From Clostridia bacterium (GTDB lineage: Bacteria > Bacillota_A > Clostridia > Oscillospirales > CAG-272): a stretch of DNA of 35,061 nt. Both the position numbers and the translations under genes were made by a program. Every line of letters begins with the position of its first letter. Position 1 is the first letter of the stretch. This document shows, piece after piece, positions 18,501 to 25,675 of the stretch. The stretch is from the NCBI GenBank assembly GCA_017452945.1, contig JAFTLD010000080.1, positions 1-35,061 on the forward strand, in the 5' to 3' direction. Under the pieces are notes generated by a model. It was not told the DNA's origin, searched no databases, and worked only from the letters and a program-made list of their open reading frames with translations.

Positions 18501-19162
18501 GCAGAACCGCGCAGAACGGGATGCTCGGGGTTCAGAGAGCGAGCGCGGAATGCCTTAACAGCATCCATATCGGTCAGCTCTGCCAGATCGTCGTAGTCCC
18601 AAGCCTCGATCTTCTGGATCTCGTGGGAGGTACGGAAGCCGTCAAAGAAGCTGATGAAGGGAACGCGGCCCTTGATGGAAGCCAGGTGAGCTACAGCGCC
18701 CAGGTCCATGATTTCCTGAGGGTTGGTTTCAGCCAGCATAGCAAAACCGGTCTGACGGCAAGCGTAGACGTCGGAGTGGTCGCCGAAAATGTTCAGAGCG
18801 TGGGACGCAACGGTACGAGCCGAAACGTGGAATACGCAGGGCAGAAGCTCACCTGCGATCTTGTACATGTTGGGGATCATGAGAAGCAGACCCTGGGAAG
18901 CGGTGTAAGTGGTGGTCAGAGCACCTGCTGCCAGAGAGCCGTGTACAGTACCTGCTGCACCTGCCTCGGATTCCATCTCGGTTACCTTAACGGTAGTGCC
19001 GAAGATGTTCTTCAGACCCTGAGCTGCCCACTGGTCGGTGTAGTCAGCCATGGGGCTGGAAGGGGTAATGGGGTAAATACCTGCTACTTCGGTGAACGCG
19101 TAAGACACGTGCGCAGCAGCCTGGTTGCCGTCCATAGAAAGCTTTTTTCTCGGGATAGCCAT
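15566..19162 (-). CDS. nifJ: Pyruvate:ferredoxin (flavodoxin) oxidoreductase
   Basis: 1198 residues, the full length of the single-chain homodimeric enzyme. It oxidatively decarboxylates pyruvate to acetyl-CoA and CO2 with reduction of ferredoxin, the central step of fermentative energy metabolism. The N-terminal domain carries Y-P-I-T-P-S-S-P-M-A-D. A ferredoxin-like insert in the middle has two 4Fe-4S motifs (C-x2-C-x2-C-x3-C-P: 'CAQCNNCSFVCP' and 'CMGCTLCVKACP'). The C-terminal TPP domain has 'CAGCAETSYAKL', supplying proximal-cluster cysteines, and G-D-G-W-A-Y-D-I-G with a downstream Y-S-N-T-G-G-Q. GGAGG precedes the ATG. Codon choice is strongly biased, as expected for an abundant protein. 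It is monocistronic. Confidence 0.98.
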   Translation of the reverse strand: MAIPRKKLSMDGNQAAAHVSYAFTEVAGIYPITPSSPMADYTDQWAAQGLKNIFGTTVKVTEMESEAGAAGTVHGSLAAGALTTTYTASQGLLLMIPNMYKIAGELLPCVFHVSARTVASHALNIFGDHSDVYACRQTGFAMLAETNPQEIMDLGAVAHLASIKGRVPFISFFDGFRTSHEIQKIEAWDYDDLAELTDMDAVKAFRARSLNPEHPVLRGSAENGDIFFQHREACNKYYDALPAIVEEYMDKINAKIGTDYKLFNYYGAPDAERVIIAMGSICDVIEEVIDYMNANGEKVGLVKVRLYRPFRADKLIEAIPTTAKKIAVLDRTKEPGALGEPLYLDVVTALAQAGIKKTVVGGRYGLGSKDTPPASVFAVYENLKKRAPKNNFTIGIVDDVTNSSLPEKVCPDTAPAGTISCKFWGLGGDGTVGANKNSIKIIGDHTDKYIQAYFQYDSKKTGGITISHLRFGDTPIKSPYYINKADFVACHNQAYLKKYDMVSDVKPGGTFLLDCEWNTIEALSKNLPAKVKEYIANNNVNFYVINATDLATNRIGNAKVKNTVLQSAFFALANILPAAEAVEYMKKMAYKSYIKKGQAMVDLNYAAIDAGADAFIKVEVPEAWTKCRKDAKKPAFKSDRADLDDFVNNIVEPVGAMEGDSLPVSAFEKYVDGTMPQGAAAAEKRGVAVMVPEWNADKCAQCNNCSFVCPHAAIRPFAMTEEEAAGAPKSTKFASKPVVKTNYKFSIGVSPLDCMGCTLCVKACPINAMAEKKAAAAGTKPSKKDLAIWMAPQHTQSAQQAAFDYAVKNVTEKPEIINNTVKGSQFKQPLLEFSGSCAGCAETSYAKLITQLFGERMYISNATGCSSIWGGSAPATPYTVNNATKKGPAWANSLFEDNAEHGLGMALGQKAIREKLIAKVEEMAASEKASDEFKAAAEAYLATKDDGAKNADATTALIAELEKAAAEGCPIAADVLAEKDYLNKKSVWIFGGDGWAYDIGFGGLDHVLASGENVNVFVFDTEVYSNTGGQASKASQIGQVAQFAAAGKAIGKKNLAEIAMSYGYVYVAQVAMGYDMNQLLKALTEAEAYNGPSLIIGYAPCEMHGVKGGMQNCQLEMKKAVEAGYWQTFRYNPTLESNKLTIDCKAPTASYVDFIKSEVRYARLAQSNPERANALFEKAEKAAAAKFERLEKMGKLYE

Positions 19163-19222
19163 TTTGTTTTTTCCTCCTGCATTTATAAAAATTTTTACAA
19201 AAACGAAAAATGTGGGAAATCA

Positions 19223-19283
19223 TGCAGAATGCTCTGCAAAATTTCTCACCTTATATATTAGCACAACTTTGCGAAAAAGTAAA
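19223..19283 (-). promoter_or_regulatory. nifJ promoter and leader hairpin
   Basis: Minus strand: TTTACT (19283-19278), 17-bp spacer ending TGC, TAATAT (19260-19255), an extended -10 promoter. The ~85-nt leader contains the hairpin TGCAGA-ATGC-TCTGCA (19238-19223). Whether the hairpin stabilises the message is unknown. Confidence 0.65.
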
Positions 19284-19387
19284 GAGGTATTGACAACTTT
19301 TATAGTGGAAAAAGTGCTGAATTCTGCATTTCGGTGCATTTTTTGCGCAAAAACGACGCCTTTCGCCGCTTGAACACCCCCTGCTTG

Positions 19388-19580
19388 AAAGTTTTGATCA
19401 AACTTTTTCAAAAGTTTGCGCGGGTCGAGGGCGCGAAGCCCTCGGCGCGCCCGCAGGCGCGAAATAACTTAATCGCCGTTTCTTTGGTACTTTCTTTGCG
19501 GCTACTTGCTCAAAGAAAGTACGGAAATAATTACTTCAATGTCAAAAATGACGCTTGTAGGGGCGATTTTTCAATCCCCC
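19388..19580. repeat. Dispersed repeat block next to the truncated AbrB-type gene
   Basis: Positions 19388-19420 match 29721-29753 in 32 of 33 bases (AAAGTTTTGATCAAAC onward). The stretch around 19493-19523 (GCGGCTACTTGCTCAAA) matches the reverse complement of 29857-29887. It ends with the GTAGGGGCGATT-type palindrome at 19557-19580, which has a relative at 20126-20149. The 19163-19570 gap otherwise holds only the nifJ promoter. Confidence 0.75.
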
Positions 19581-19642
19581 TCTTTCCTTTTGACCAATCT
19601 GCCCAACTTATCGAACTCTTTAATAATCCCAATATTTTTCAT
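19571..19642 (-). pseudogene. Truncated AbrB/SpoVT-type DNA-binding gene
   Basis: Twenty-three codons only. The product begins MKNIGIIKEFDKLGRLV, which closely resembles the AbrB/SpoVT N-terminus (M-K-x-T-G-I-V-R-x-x-D-x-L-G-R-[VI]-V-I-P-K-E). The similarity stops right after L-G-R-L-V; the expected I-P-K-E-[IL]-R is replaced by six unrelated residues and a stop inside repeat sequence. Yet the gene has a GAGAGGTG ribosome binding site and a near-consensus promoter. I read it as an AbrB-type gene cut off by repeat insertion or deletion. It could still encode a short peptide, but the dimeric AbrB fold needs about 45 residues. Confidence 0.6.
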
Positions 19643-19670
19643 ATCGCACCTCTCCAACCGTTCCGGCTTG

Positions 19671-19699
19671 ATTATAGCACAATCTGCGTACTTTGTAAA
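19671..19699 (-). promoter_or_regulatory. Promoter of the truncated AbrB-type gene
   Basis: Minus strand: TTTACA (19699-19694), 17-bp spacer, TATAAT (19676-19671), with transcription start near 19664. It points away from the XRE gene. Survival of this promoter supports the view that the gene was once functional. Confidence 0.75.
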
Positions 19700-19764
19700 C
19701 ACTTTGTGTGTTTCATCGATCACCCATTGTGTTGCTTTGTCTTGTATAATGATTTCAACACAAT
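19697..19764. promoter_or_regulatory. Operator-like dyads and -10 box of the XRE gene
   Basis: AAACAC-N5-GTGTTT (19697-19713) overlaps the -35 box of the divergent minus-strand promoter. ATTGTGTTG (19726-19734) and its complement CAACACAAT (19756-19764) flank TATAAT (19745-19750), the likely -10 of the XRE gene; no good -35 is seen. The dyads share a TGTGTT core, as expected for binding sites of an autoregulatory XRE repressor (inference). Confidence 0.6.
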
Positions 19765-19783
19765 AAGCGTTGGAGGAGCACAC

Positions 19784-20080
19784 ATGATCAAGGGTTTACC
19801 GGAGAAATTACAAACACTGCGAATCGGATTCGGATATTCACAAAAACAGGTCGCAGATATGATCGGCGTATCTCCTTCCATCATTTCGGGATATGAAACA
19901 GGCGAACGAACGCCAAGCACCGACGTTCTGCTTTCTCTTGCACACCTTTATAAATGCAGCACGGACTATCTTTTGGGCAGAGAAACTCAATCTCACATCA
20001 TGATAGATTGTCAGAATCTGACCAATGCACAAATTCAAGCACTTCGTCAGCTGATCGATGCCTTCACGAAAAATCAATAA
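19784..20080 (+). CDS. XRE-family helix-turn-helix transcriptional regulator
   Basis: 98 residues from ATG 19784 with GGAGGAGC upstream. The reading frame is open further left, but that part has no start signal and crosses repeats. Residues ~5-67 form a Cro/C1-type HTH ('LRIGFGYSQKQVADMIGVS', 'ISGYETGERTPSTDVLLSLA') ending in Y-L-L-G-R. Residues 68-98 form a short helical tail, perhaps for dimerisation. The protein is a small cytoplasmic DNA-binding regulator. It is divergent from a truncated AbrB-type gene with operator-like dyads between them, so it probably represses both its own and the divergent promoter. A terminator follows immediately. Confidence 0.88.
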   Translation: MIKGLPEKLQTLRIGFGYSQKQVADMIGVSPSIISGYETGERTPSTDVLLSLAHLYKCSTDYLLGRETQSHIMIDCQNLTNAQIQALRQLIDAFTKNQ

Positions 20081-20086
20081 ACCAAG

Positions 20087-20116
20087 AGAATCCCTTTTTT
20101 TGGGGTTCTTTTTTTG
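20087..20116 (+). terminator. Terminator of the XRE gene
   Basis: AGAATCCC (20087-20094) pairs with GGGGTTCT (20102-20109, one G-T pair), followed by a run of seven T. Confidence 0.8.
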
Positions 20117-20121
20117 CATTT

Positions 20122-20300
20122 CAACCGTAGGGGCGATGATTGATCGCCCGAAACAACGGTTGGGATATTATGTGAGAAAACCGACTCCGTTCTTTTTGGC
20201 ACCGCGGGCGCAAAAAGAACCAAAAACGCCGATATGCGGGGCGCTGCCCCGCCCCCGGTCGCTTTTTGAAAAAAGCGACGTAAAAACTTTCATGAGCAGG
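20122..20300. repeat. Two dispersed repeat elements upstream of mnmG
   Basis: A 41-bp palindrome (20122-20162) has outer arms CAACCGT/ACGGTTG and inner arms GGGCGAT/ATCGCCC. Positions 20187-20300 match the reverse complement of part of the large element at 29712-30006 (CCGTTCTTTTTGGCA, then GCAAAAAGAACCAAAAACG). No gene is present in 20117-20326. Confidence 0.75.
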
Positions 20301-20326
20301 TTGTCTATATGGTGCCGCTTATCCTC

Positions 20327-20355
20327 TTGACTGTTTTCGTGTTTTCTGCTATAAT
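20327..20355 (+). promoter_or_regulatory. Promoter of mnmG-rsmG
   Basis: TTGACT (20327-20332), 17-bp spacer, TATAAT (20350-20355), giving a ~38-nt leader before the mnmG ATG. It shows that mnmG is not read from an upstream mnmE as in many Firmicutes. Confidence 0.88.
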
Positions 20356-20399
20356 TATGGTGAAATAATATTGCAATCTTTCGCAAAGGATAGATTTTT

Positions 20400-22274
20400 A
20401 TGAAGCTTTCAACCAAAATTGCCGTGATTGGTGCGGGACATGCAGGTGTCGAGGCAGCTCTTGCCGCTGCGCGCATGGGTGTGGACACCGTTCTCTTTAC
20501 CCTTTCACTGGATGCCGTCGCCAACATGCCCTGCAACCCTTCTATCGGCGGCACGGCCAAGGGACACCTTGTCTATGAGATCGATGCTCTCGGAGGTGAG
20601 ATGGGTCGCGCTGCTGACCGCGTCACGCTCCAGAGCCGCACACTCAACTTGGGCAAGGGAGCGGCCGTATATTCCAAGCGCATTCAGGCCGATCGCCGCA
20701 AATATCAAAATATTATGAAGCACACCTTGGAGCTGACGCCCAATTTGCGTCTGATCCAAGCAGAAATCGTGGAAATTCTGACCGACAACGCCCCCGAGCA
20801 CCCCTGCGTTGTGGGTGTGCGCACGCATTTGGGCGAGATTTGGGAGTGCTCTGCGGTCATTATCGCAACAGGCACGCACCTTGGCGGCCGCATTTTCGTT
20901 GGTGACGTCAATTACGCGGCAGGCCCCGACGGCATGCTGCCTGCGAATGCCCTGACCGATTCCCTTCTCTCTTTAGGCGTTAAAATGATGCGCTTCAAAA
21001 CAGGCACGCCCGCACGCGTCAAGCGCTCCACCATTGACTTTTCTGTTCTTGAGCTGCAGCCCGGTGAGGATAATCCCTTGCCTTACAGCCAGGACAATGT
21101 GGAACATTTGTTCTATTCTGTGGAACAAACTCCCTGCCATATCGTATATACAAATCAAAAGACCCACGATGTCATTCTTTCCAACATCAAGCGTTCCGCC
21201 CTCTATTCCGGGCAAATTCACGGCACAGGCCCGCGTTATTGTCCCTCAATCGAGGACAAACTGGTGCGTTTTTCCGACAAACCGCGCCATCAGCTGTTCG
21301 TTGAACCCATGGGCGAAGAGAATGAAGAGATGTACATTCAAGGCTTTTCTACCTCTCTGCCGCCCGACGTGCAATACGAAATGCTGCGCACGCTGGACGG
21401 ATTCGAGAATGCCGAGATCATGCGCTACGCTTACGCCATCGAATATGACTGTGCAGACCCCTTACAAATGCTTCCCACGCTGGAATTCAAGCAAATCGGC
21501 GGTCTTTTCGGTGCGGGACAGTTCAACGGTACTTCCGGCTACGAAGAAGCTGCTGCGCAGGGACTTGTTGCGGGAATCAACGCAGCGCGCCGTATCAAAG
21601 GTCTTGACGGCATGACGCTATCCCGTTCCGAGAGCTATATCGGTACGTTGATCGATGATCTTGTCACCAAAGGCACGCACGAGCCTTACCGCATGATGAC
21701 CTCTCGCTCAGAATACCGCTTACTTTTGCGTCAGGACAATGCGGATGCACGACTGACCCCCATCAGCTATGAAAACGGTCTGATCAGCGAATCCCGCTAC
21801 CAAGCCTTCCTTAAAAAGCAGGAATTGATCAAAAACGAGAAGGATCGCTTGGAGAATACCCACATTTCCATGCAAAAAGCCAATGATTTTCTTGCATCTC
21901 ATTCGCTGCCGCCCATCAAATCCGGCTGCTCCTTGGCGGATCTTTTGCGCAGACCCGAGCTGAATTACGCAGATATTGCACCCGTAGATGCGGATCGTAT
22001 TCCGCTTGCGCGTCGTGTTCTGGAAACCGTGGAGATCGATATCAAATACGAAGGTTACATCAAGCGCGCCTTTGCCGAAGCGCAAAGACACCAAAAATTA
22101 GAGGACAAGCACCTCTCACCGGACATTGATTACACCGCCATCAAGGGTTTGCGTCTTGAGGCTGCGCAAAAGCTCAACATGATCAAGCCTTTGACGCTCG
22201 GACAGGCATCCCGTATCAGCGGCGTCAACCCCGCCGACATTTCTGTCCTGTTGATCTGGCTGGGAATCAAGTAA
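20400..22274 (+). CDS. mnmG: tRNA uridine-5-carboxymethylaminomethyl modification enzyme MnmG
   Basis: 624 residues, normal for the family. With MnmE it installs the (carboxymethyl)aminomethyl group on the wobble uridine of several tRNAs, using FAD. The dinucleotide-binding motif G-A-G-H-A-G is at residues 11-16, followed by the family signature [16 protein letters not shown]. The C-terminal part has [22 protein letters not shown] and a helical MnmE/tRNA-binding domain ending in [16 protein letters not shown] precedes the ATG. rsmG begins 10 nt after its stop. mnmE is not in the window. Confidence 0.98.
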   Translation: MKLSTKIAVIGAGHAGVEAALAAARMGVDTVLFTLSLDAVANMPCNPSIGGTAKGHLVYEIDALGGEMGRAADRVTLQSRTLNLGKGAAVYSKRIQADRRKYQNIMKHTLELTPNLRLIQAEIVEILTDNAPEHPCVVGVRTHLGEIWECSAVIIATGTHLGGRIFVGDVNYAAGPDGMLPANALTDSLLSLGVKMMRFKTGTPARVKRSTIDFSVLELQPGEDNPLPYSQDNVEHLFYSVEQTPCHIVYTNQKTHDVILSNIKRSALYSGQIHGTGPRYCPSIEDKLVRFSDKPRHQLFVEPMGEENEEMYIQGFSTSLPPDVQYEMLRTLDGFENAEIMRYAYAIEYDCADPLQMLPTLEFKQIGGLFGAGQFNGTSGYEEAAAQGLVAGINAARRIKGLDGMTLSRSESYIGTLIDDLVTKGTHEPYRMMTSRSEYRLLLRQDNADARLTPISYENGLISESRYQAFLKKQELIKNEKDRLENTHISMQKANDFLASHSLPPIKSGCSLADLLRRPELNYADIAPVDADRIPLARRVLETVEIDIKYEGYIKRAFAEAQRHQKLEDKHLSPDIDYTAIKGLRLEAAQKLNMIKPLTLGQASRISGVNPADISVLLIWLGIK

Positions 22275-22284
22275 AGGAGGCAAT

Positions 22285-23010
22285 ATGGAACGATTTTCCG
22301 AGGTTTTTGACCAAGTTTTTGCCGCAAACGGCCTTTCGGAATATGCAACTGCGCAAAATAAGCAAATTTACGCACAACTTTGTGAGCATATTCTTGAAGT
22401 AAACAAGACGCACAATCTGACCGCCATTCGCGACGTTCCCGGTGTGATCACCAAGCATTTTGCGGATTCTCTGACCATTTCAGCCTACATTCCGCAGAAC
22501 GCAACGCTTCTTGACGTCGGCACAGGCGGTGGTTTTCCCACGTTGCCGCTTGCCGTAGCTCGTCCCGATCTTTCTATCACCGCAATTGACAGTACGGCCA
22601 AAAAGATTGCGCACGTACAAGCAACCGCAAAAAAATTCAATCTCACCAACGTCACAGCGCTGTCAGGCCGCGCCGAGGATCTTGCCAAAACGAACATGCG
22701 CGAGAGCTTTGATGCCGTCACAGCGCGTGCCGTTTCAGAGTTGCGCATTTTATGCGAGATCACGTTGCCATTCGTTGCCCTTGGTGGGACGTTTGTTGCC
22801 ATGAAGGGGGCATCCGGGCAAAAAGAATTAGAGGATGCACGCTGCGCAATTCATAAGCTCGGCGGCCGACTGACCGACACGTATAAATTCACCTTAAAGG
22901 ATGAAAACGGCAATCAGGAGGAACGTTTTATCTTTATCATTCGCAAGATTGCTCCTACACCCAATAATTTTCCGCGTCAATACGCGCAAATACTCAAAAT
23001 ACCGCTGTAA
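22285..23010 (+). CDS. rsmG: 16S rRNA (guanine-527-N7)-methyltransferase RsmG
   Basis: 241 residues, AAGGAGG just upstream. A class I SAM-dependent methyltransferase; the SAM-binding loop D-V-G-T-G-G-G-F-P is at residues 77-85, and the family motifs A-I-D-S-T-A-K-K and V-T-A-R-A-V follow. It methylates G527 of 16S rRNA; loss gives low-level streptomycin resistance in other bacteria. Co-transcribed with mnmG. Its stop codon lies in the loop of the terminator hairpin. Confidence 0.97.
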   Translation: MERFSEVFDQVFAANGLSEYATAQNKQIYAQLCEHILEVNKTHNLTAIRDVPGVITKHFADSLTISAYIPQNATLLDVGTGGGFPTLPLAVARPDLSITAIDSTAKKIAHVQATAKKFNLTNVTALSGRAEDLAKTNMRESFDAVTARAVSELRILCEITLPFVALGGTFVAMKGASGQKELEDARCAIHKLGGRLTDTYKFTLKDENGNQEERFIFIIRKIAPTPNNFPRQYAQILKIPL

Positions 23011-23024
23011 TGCAGCGGTTTTTT
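23001..23024 (+). terminator. Terminator overlapping the rsmG stop codon
   Basis: ACCGCTG (23001-23007) and CAGCGGT (23013-23019) form the stem; the TAA stop (23008-23010) is in the loop; a T-run follows. Confidence 0.85.
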
Positions 23025-23125
23025 ATTTGCAATTTTGTCTTTTCACGACTTCTCCTTTATCTTTACCGATTTCTTCTCGCATTTTGCACGATTTTATGAT
23101 AATCTCTGTTACAACAATTTTTCAT

Positions 23126-23143
23126 ACGAATTCGTGCTATAAT
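23126..23143 (+). promoter_or_regulatory. Promoter of the stand-alone ParB-type HTH gene
   Basis: Extended -10 TGCTATAAT (TATAAT at 23138-23143). The palindrome ACGAATTCGT (23126-23135) sits directly upstream; no convincing -35 is present, so an activator or the extended -10 may suffice. Confidence 0.6.
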
Positions 23144-23172
23144 CTCGGTATACAAACAGCAAGGGAGATATT

Positions 23173-23712
23173 ATGCAACAATATATCGAAGATTCTGCGA
23201 CAAACGTACTTATATCTACATTATTACAAAAGAAAGAGGATATGTTCACACAAGGAGAAATCATGCACCGACTTTGCACGCAATACGGTTTTTCGCAAAG
23301 CAAACTCTCTAAAATTTTGGGTGTCAGCCAATCCTGCGTGGGAAATAAGATCAGACTTCTACATTTTTCCGCACAAGAACGCGCTGCGATAACAAGGCAC
23401 AATCTTTCCGAACGTCATGCGCGCGCCCTTTTGCGCATTTCTTCACCAAAAAGGGTGAAATTGATAGAAACAGCCGGTCAAATGCACCTTACAGTCCAAC
23501 AGACAGAACAACTCGTCGAAAAATATAGAAACGATGCGACTGTATTACCAAGCATTCCAGCTTCGGACTCAGTAAGTATTCCCACAATTGACAAATTTTC
23601 AGAATACATTTCCGAGAACACCGATAGACTTCGTAATCTTGGTTATAAAGTTTCTTGCTTGTCTGAGTCCGGTGAAAGATGGCGAAAATTCACGATTCTG
23701 ATTTGCGAATAA
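23173..23712 (+). CDS. ParB/Noc-type DNA-binding domain protein lacking the CTPase domain
   Basis: 179 residues, GGGAGAT upstream of ATG 23173. Residues ~33-118 align with residues ~136-223 of the ParB encoded 1 kb downstream: Y-G-[FC]-[ST]-Q...K..G.S.S...N..RLL, then H-A-R-A-L-L and T-E-x-[LI]-V. This is the KorB/ParB HTH region that recognises parS. The N-terminal CTP-binding half of ParB (G-E-R-R-W, E-N-V-Q-R) is absent; only ~30 unrelated residues precede the HTH. The last ~60 residues (Ile/Ser/Pro-rich then a short helix and strand) match nothing I know. It occupies the noc position between rsmG and parA, and its stop lies 2 nt before the parS array. It may bind parS without sliding, acting as a competitor, accessory or repressor (inference). 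Confidence 0.8.
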   Translation: MQQYIEDSATNVLISTLLQKKEDMFTQGEIMHRLCTQYGFSQSKLSKILGVSQSCVGNKIRLLHFSAQERAAITRHNLSERHARALLRISSPKRVKLIETAGQMHLTVQQTEQLVEKYRNDATVLPSIPASDSVSIPTIDKFSEYISENTDRLRNLGYKVSCLSESGERWRKFTILICE

Positions 23713-23714
23713 AT

Positions 23715-23873
23715 TGTTTTACGTGAAACATATGTCATGGCATCCATAACGTTCCACGTGAAACATTTATTAACGGTAGCTATGCCGTTTCACGTGAAAC
23801 ATTTAATATACACACAAGCGCTGTTTCACGTGAAACCTCTCTTAGCAAAAAATGGCATGTTTCACGTGAAACA
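23715..23873. promoter_or_regulatory. Cluster of five parS centromere sites
   Basis: Five 16-bp palindromes match the Firmicutes parS consensus TGTTTCACGTGAAACA with at most one or two changes: 23715-23730, 23750-23765, 23786-23801, 23822-23837, 23858-23873. Start-to-start distances are 35, 36, 36 and 36 bp, and the 19-20-bp spacers are unrelated to each other. ParB loads at parS and, with ParA, segregates the replication origin. The cluster is upstream of the parA promoter, so bound ParB may also control parA-parB. Confidence 0.95.
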
Positions 23874-23906
23874 TAATATTTTTTATAAAATATCTCTGCA
23901 AACCTA

Positions 23907-23935
23907 TTGCATTCGTATATTTTTCGTGATATAAT
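23907..23935 (+). promoter_or_regulatory. Promoter of parA-parB-serS
   Basis: TTGCAT (23907-23912), 17-bp spacer ending TGA, TATAAT (23930-23935), an extended -10 promoter starting 34 bp after the last parS site. Confidence 0.8.
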
Positions 23936-23972
23936 ATTTGCAGTATATTTTTCGGAGGTATAAATAGATTTT

Positions 23973-24734
23973 ATGGGAAAAATTATTTCTTTTTGTAACC
24001 AAAAAGGCGGTGTCGGCAAAACAACTTCTGCCGTAAACATTGCCGCCTCTCTTGGTATTCTTGGGTATAAGGTTTTGATGATCGACCTTGACCCCCAGGG
24101 TAACGCCACAAGCGGCGCAGGTGTTCCGAAGAAGTCGCTCAAGCTGACTATCAACGACGTTTTGACCGGTGACGTCCCCATGCAGGATGCAATTATGGAA
24201 ACCGAATATGATAATTTGGATCTTGTTCCCACCAACATTGCACTTGCAGGCGCGGAATTCGAACTCTTTCAGCACGAAAACAGCGAATATCGCATGAAAG
24301 AAGCGCTTGAGCCGATCAAAGATAATTATGATTACATTATCATCGACTGCCCGCCTTCACTTGGCATGTTGACCGTAAACGCAATGGCTGCAAGTGACGG
24401 TATTGTAATTCCCATGCAGTGCGAATTCTACGCACTCGAGGGACTTTCTCAGCTCATGATCACTGTCGGCCGTATCAAATCCCACTACAATAACAATCTG
24501 TCCGTCACAGGTATTTTGATCACCATGTATAACGGCAGACTGCTGCTTTCTCAGCAGGTTATTAACGAGCTTCGCCGCCACTACGCGGACAAGCTGCTGG
24601 ATCCCCCTATTTCCCGCAGCGTAAAGGTCTCCGAAGCCCCCGGCTTCGGTATGCCCGTATACTACCACGACAAACGTAACAAGGGTGCTGTTGAGTACTT
24701 GGCTTGCGCCAAAGATCTTGCGTCCAGAATTTGA
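23973..24734 (+). CDS. parA: Chromosome-partitioning ATPase ParA/Soj
   Basis: 253 residues. Deviant Walker A K-G-G-V-G-K-T-T at 11-18, then M-I-D-L-D-P-Q-G-N-A-T-S-G and I-I-D-C-P-P-S-L-G, all diagnostic of the Soj type. It binds DNA non-specifically as an ATP dimer and is stimulated by parS-bound ParB; Soj also acts on DnaA in Bacillus. The start ATG 23973 is 13 nt from GGAGGT (23954-23959), an unusually long gap, with no better in-frame start before the stop at 23961, so translation may be modest. parB follows after 17 nt. Confidence 0.97.
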   Translation: MGKIISFCNQKGGVGKTTSAVNIAASLGILGYKVLMIDLDPQGNATSGAGVPKKSLKLTINDVLTGDVPMQDAIMETEYDNLDLVPTNIALAGAEFELFQHENSEYRMKEALEPIKDNYDYIIIDCPPSLGMLTVNAMAASDGIVIPMQCEFYALEGLSQLMITVGRIKSHYNNNLSVTGILITMYNGRLLLSQQVINELRRHYADKLLDPPISRSVKVSEAPGFGMPVYYHDKRNKGAVEYLACAKDLASRI

Positions 24735-24751
24735 CGGGGAGGTAGCGTAAA

Positions 24752-25654
24752 ATGGCAAGAAAACAAGGCGGACTCGGCAGAAATTTTTATGAAATTTTAG
24801 ACGATAATATGCTTGAATCCAAAAAGGATTCTATCACAAAGCTTCGCGTAGCCGATATTGAGCCCAGACGTGACCAGCCCCGCAAAGACTTTGATCTTGA
24901 ACCCTTGCAAACCTTGGCAGATTCTATTGCTGCTTATGGTGTTCTCGTACCGTTGATCGTGCGTGAAAACGCTGTTGCTCCCGGCACTTATGAGATCATC
25001 GCCGGTGAGCGACGCTGGAGAGCTGCAAAAATGGCAGGTTTGACCGAGGTTCCCGTAGTCATCATGGACAGTGATGATATGAAAACCTCCGAAATCGCAC
25101 TGATCGAAAACGTGCAAAGACAGGATCTGAACCCTGTTGAAGAGGCATTTGCATATCAGGCATTGATCGATAGATACGGTTGCACGCAGGACGACGTAGC
25201 AAAAAAGGTCGGCAAAAACCGTTCCACGATTACAAACATGCTTCGTTTGCTCGATCTGCCCGAAGAGGCGCTTGAATTGCTCAAGAAGGGCGAAATTTCC
25301 GGTGGTCATGCAAGAGCACTGCTCGGTCTTGACGACGATGCGCAGATCATTGATCTTGCGCATAAGATCGCAGAAAAGGACTATTCCGTTCGCGAAACCG
25401 AACGCATTGTCCGTCTTTTCAAGGCACGCGCAGAGGCCGACGAGCAGCCCGAGGAGATCGACGACTCCGATTCTCAGCGTAAGGTATACATGAAGGATCT
25501 GGAACGCCGCGTCATGCACACCCTTGGCAGAAAGGTCAGAATCGCACGCGTTGCCAAGAAAAAGATCGTTGAATTGTCCTATGAGGATGATCAGGATCTG
25601 GAAGAAATTATCAAAATTCTCTGCGGAAGCGACTTTTTCGCAGATCAAGACTAA
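24752..25654 (+). CDS. parB: Chromosome-partitioning protein ParB/Spo0J
   Basis: 300 residues, GGGGAGGT upstream. The N-terminal CTP-binding/hydrolysing domain has G-E-R-R-W-R (85-90) and E-N-V-Q-R (119-123). The central HTH that reads parS is at ~143-165 (C-T-Q-D-D-V-A-K-K-V-G-K-N-R-S), and a C-terminal dimerisation domain follows an Asp/Glu-rich linker at ~228-245. It clamps DNA at parS, spreads, and recruits SMC. The five parS sites are 0.9 kb upstream. It lies between parA and serS in one operon. Confidence 0.97.
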   Translation: MARKQGGLGRNFYEILDDNMLESKKDSITKLRVADIEPRRDQPRKDFDLEPLQTLADSIAAYGVLVPLIVRENAVAPGTYEIIAGERRWRAAKMAGLTEVPVVIMDSDDMKTSEIALIENVQRQDLNPVEEAFAYQALIDRYGCTQDDVAKKVGKNRSTITNMLRLLDLPEEALELLKKGEISGGHARALLGLDDDAQIIDLAHKIAEKDYSVRETERIVRLFKARAEADEQPEEIDDSDSQRKVYMKDLERRVMHTLGRKVRIARVAKKKIVELSYEDDQDLEEIIKILCGSDFFADQD

Positions 25655-25675
25655 TAAATTAACGGAGAAAATATC

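Noticed and set aside
15851..19261. 1136-codon open frame on the plus strand
   Set aside because: Antisense shadow of nifJ, which has every expected motif; strong codon bias keeps the complementary frame free of stops.
19334..19783. N-terminal extension of the XRE frame
   Set aside because: The extension crosses repeats and the divergent promoters, and the start at 19784 has a strong RBS.
23715..23873. CRISPR-like look (16-bp repeat, ~20-bp spacers)
   Set aside because: The repeats are perfect parS palindromes beside parA-parB, too short for CRISPR repeats, and no cas genes are present.
23737..23934. 65-codon frame with repeating F-H-V-K-H
   Set aside because: The peptide repeat is the translation of the parS palindromes; the start has no RBS.
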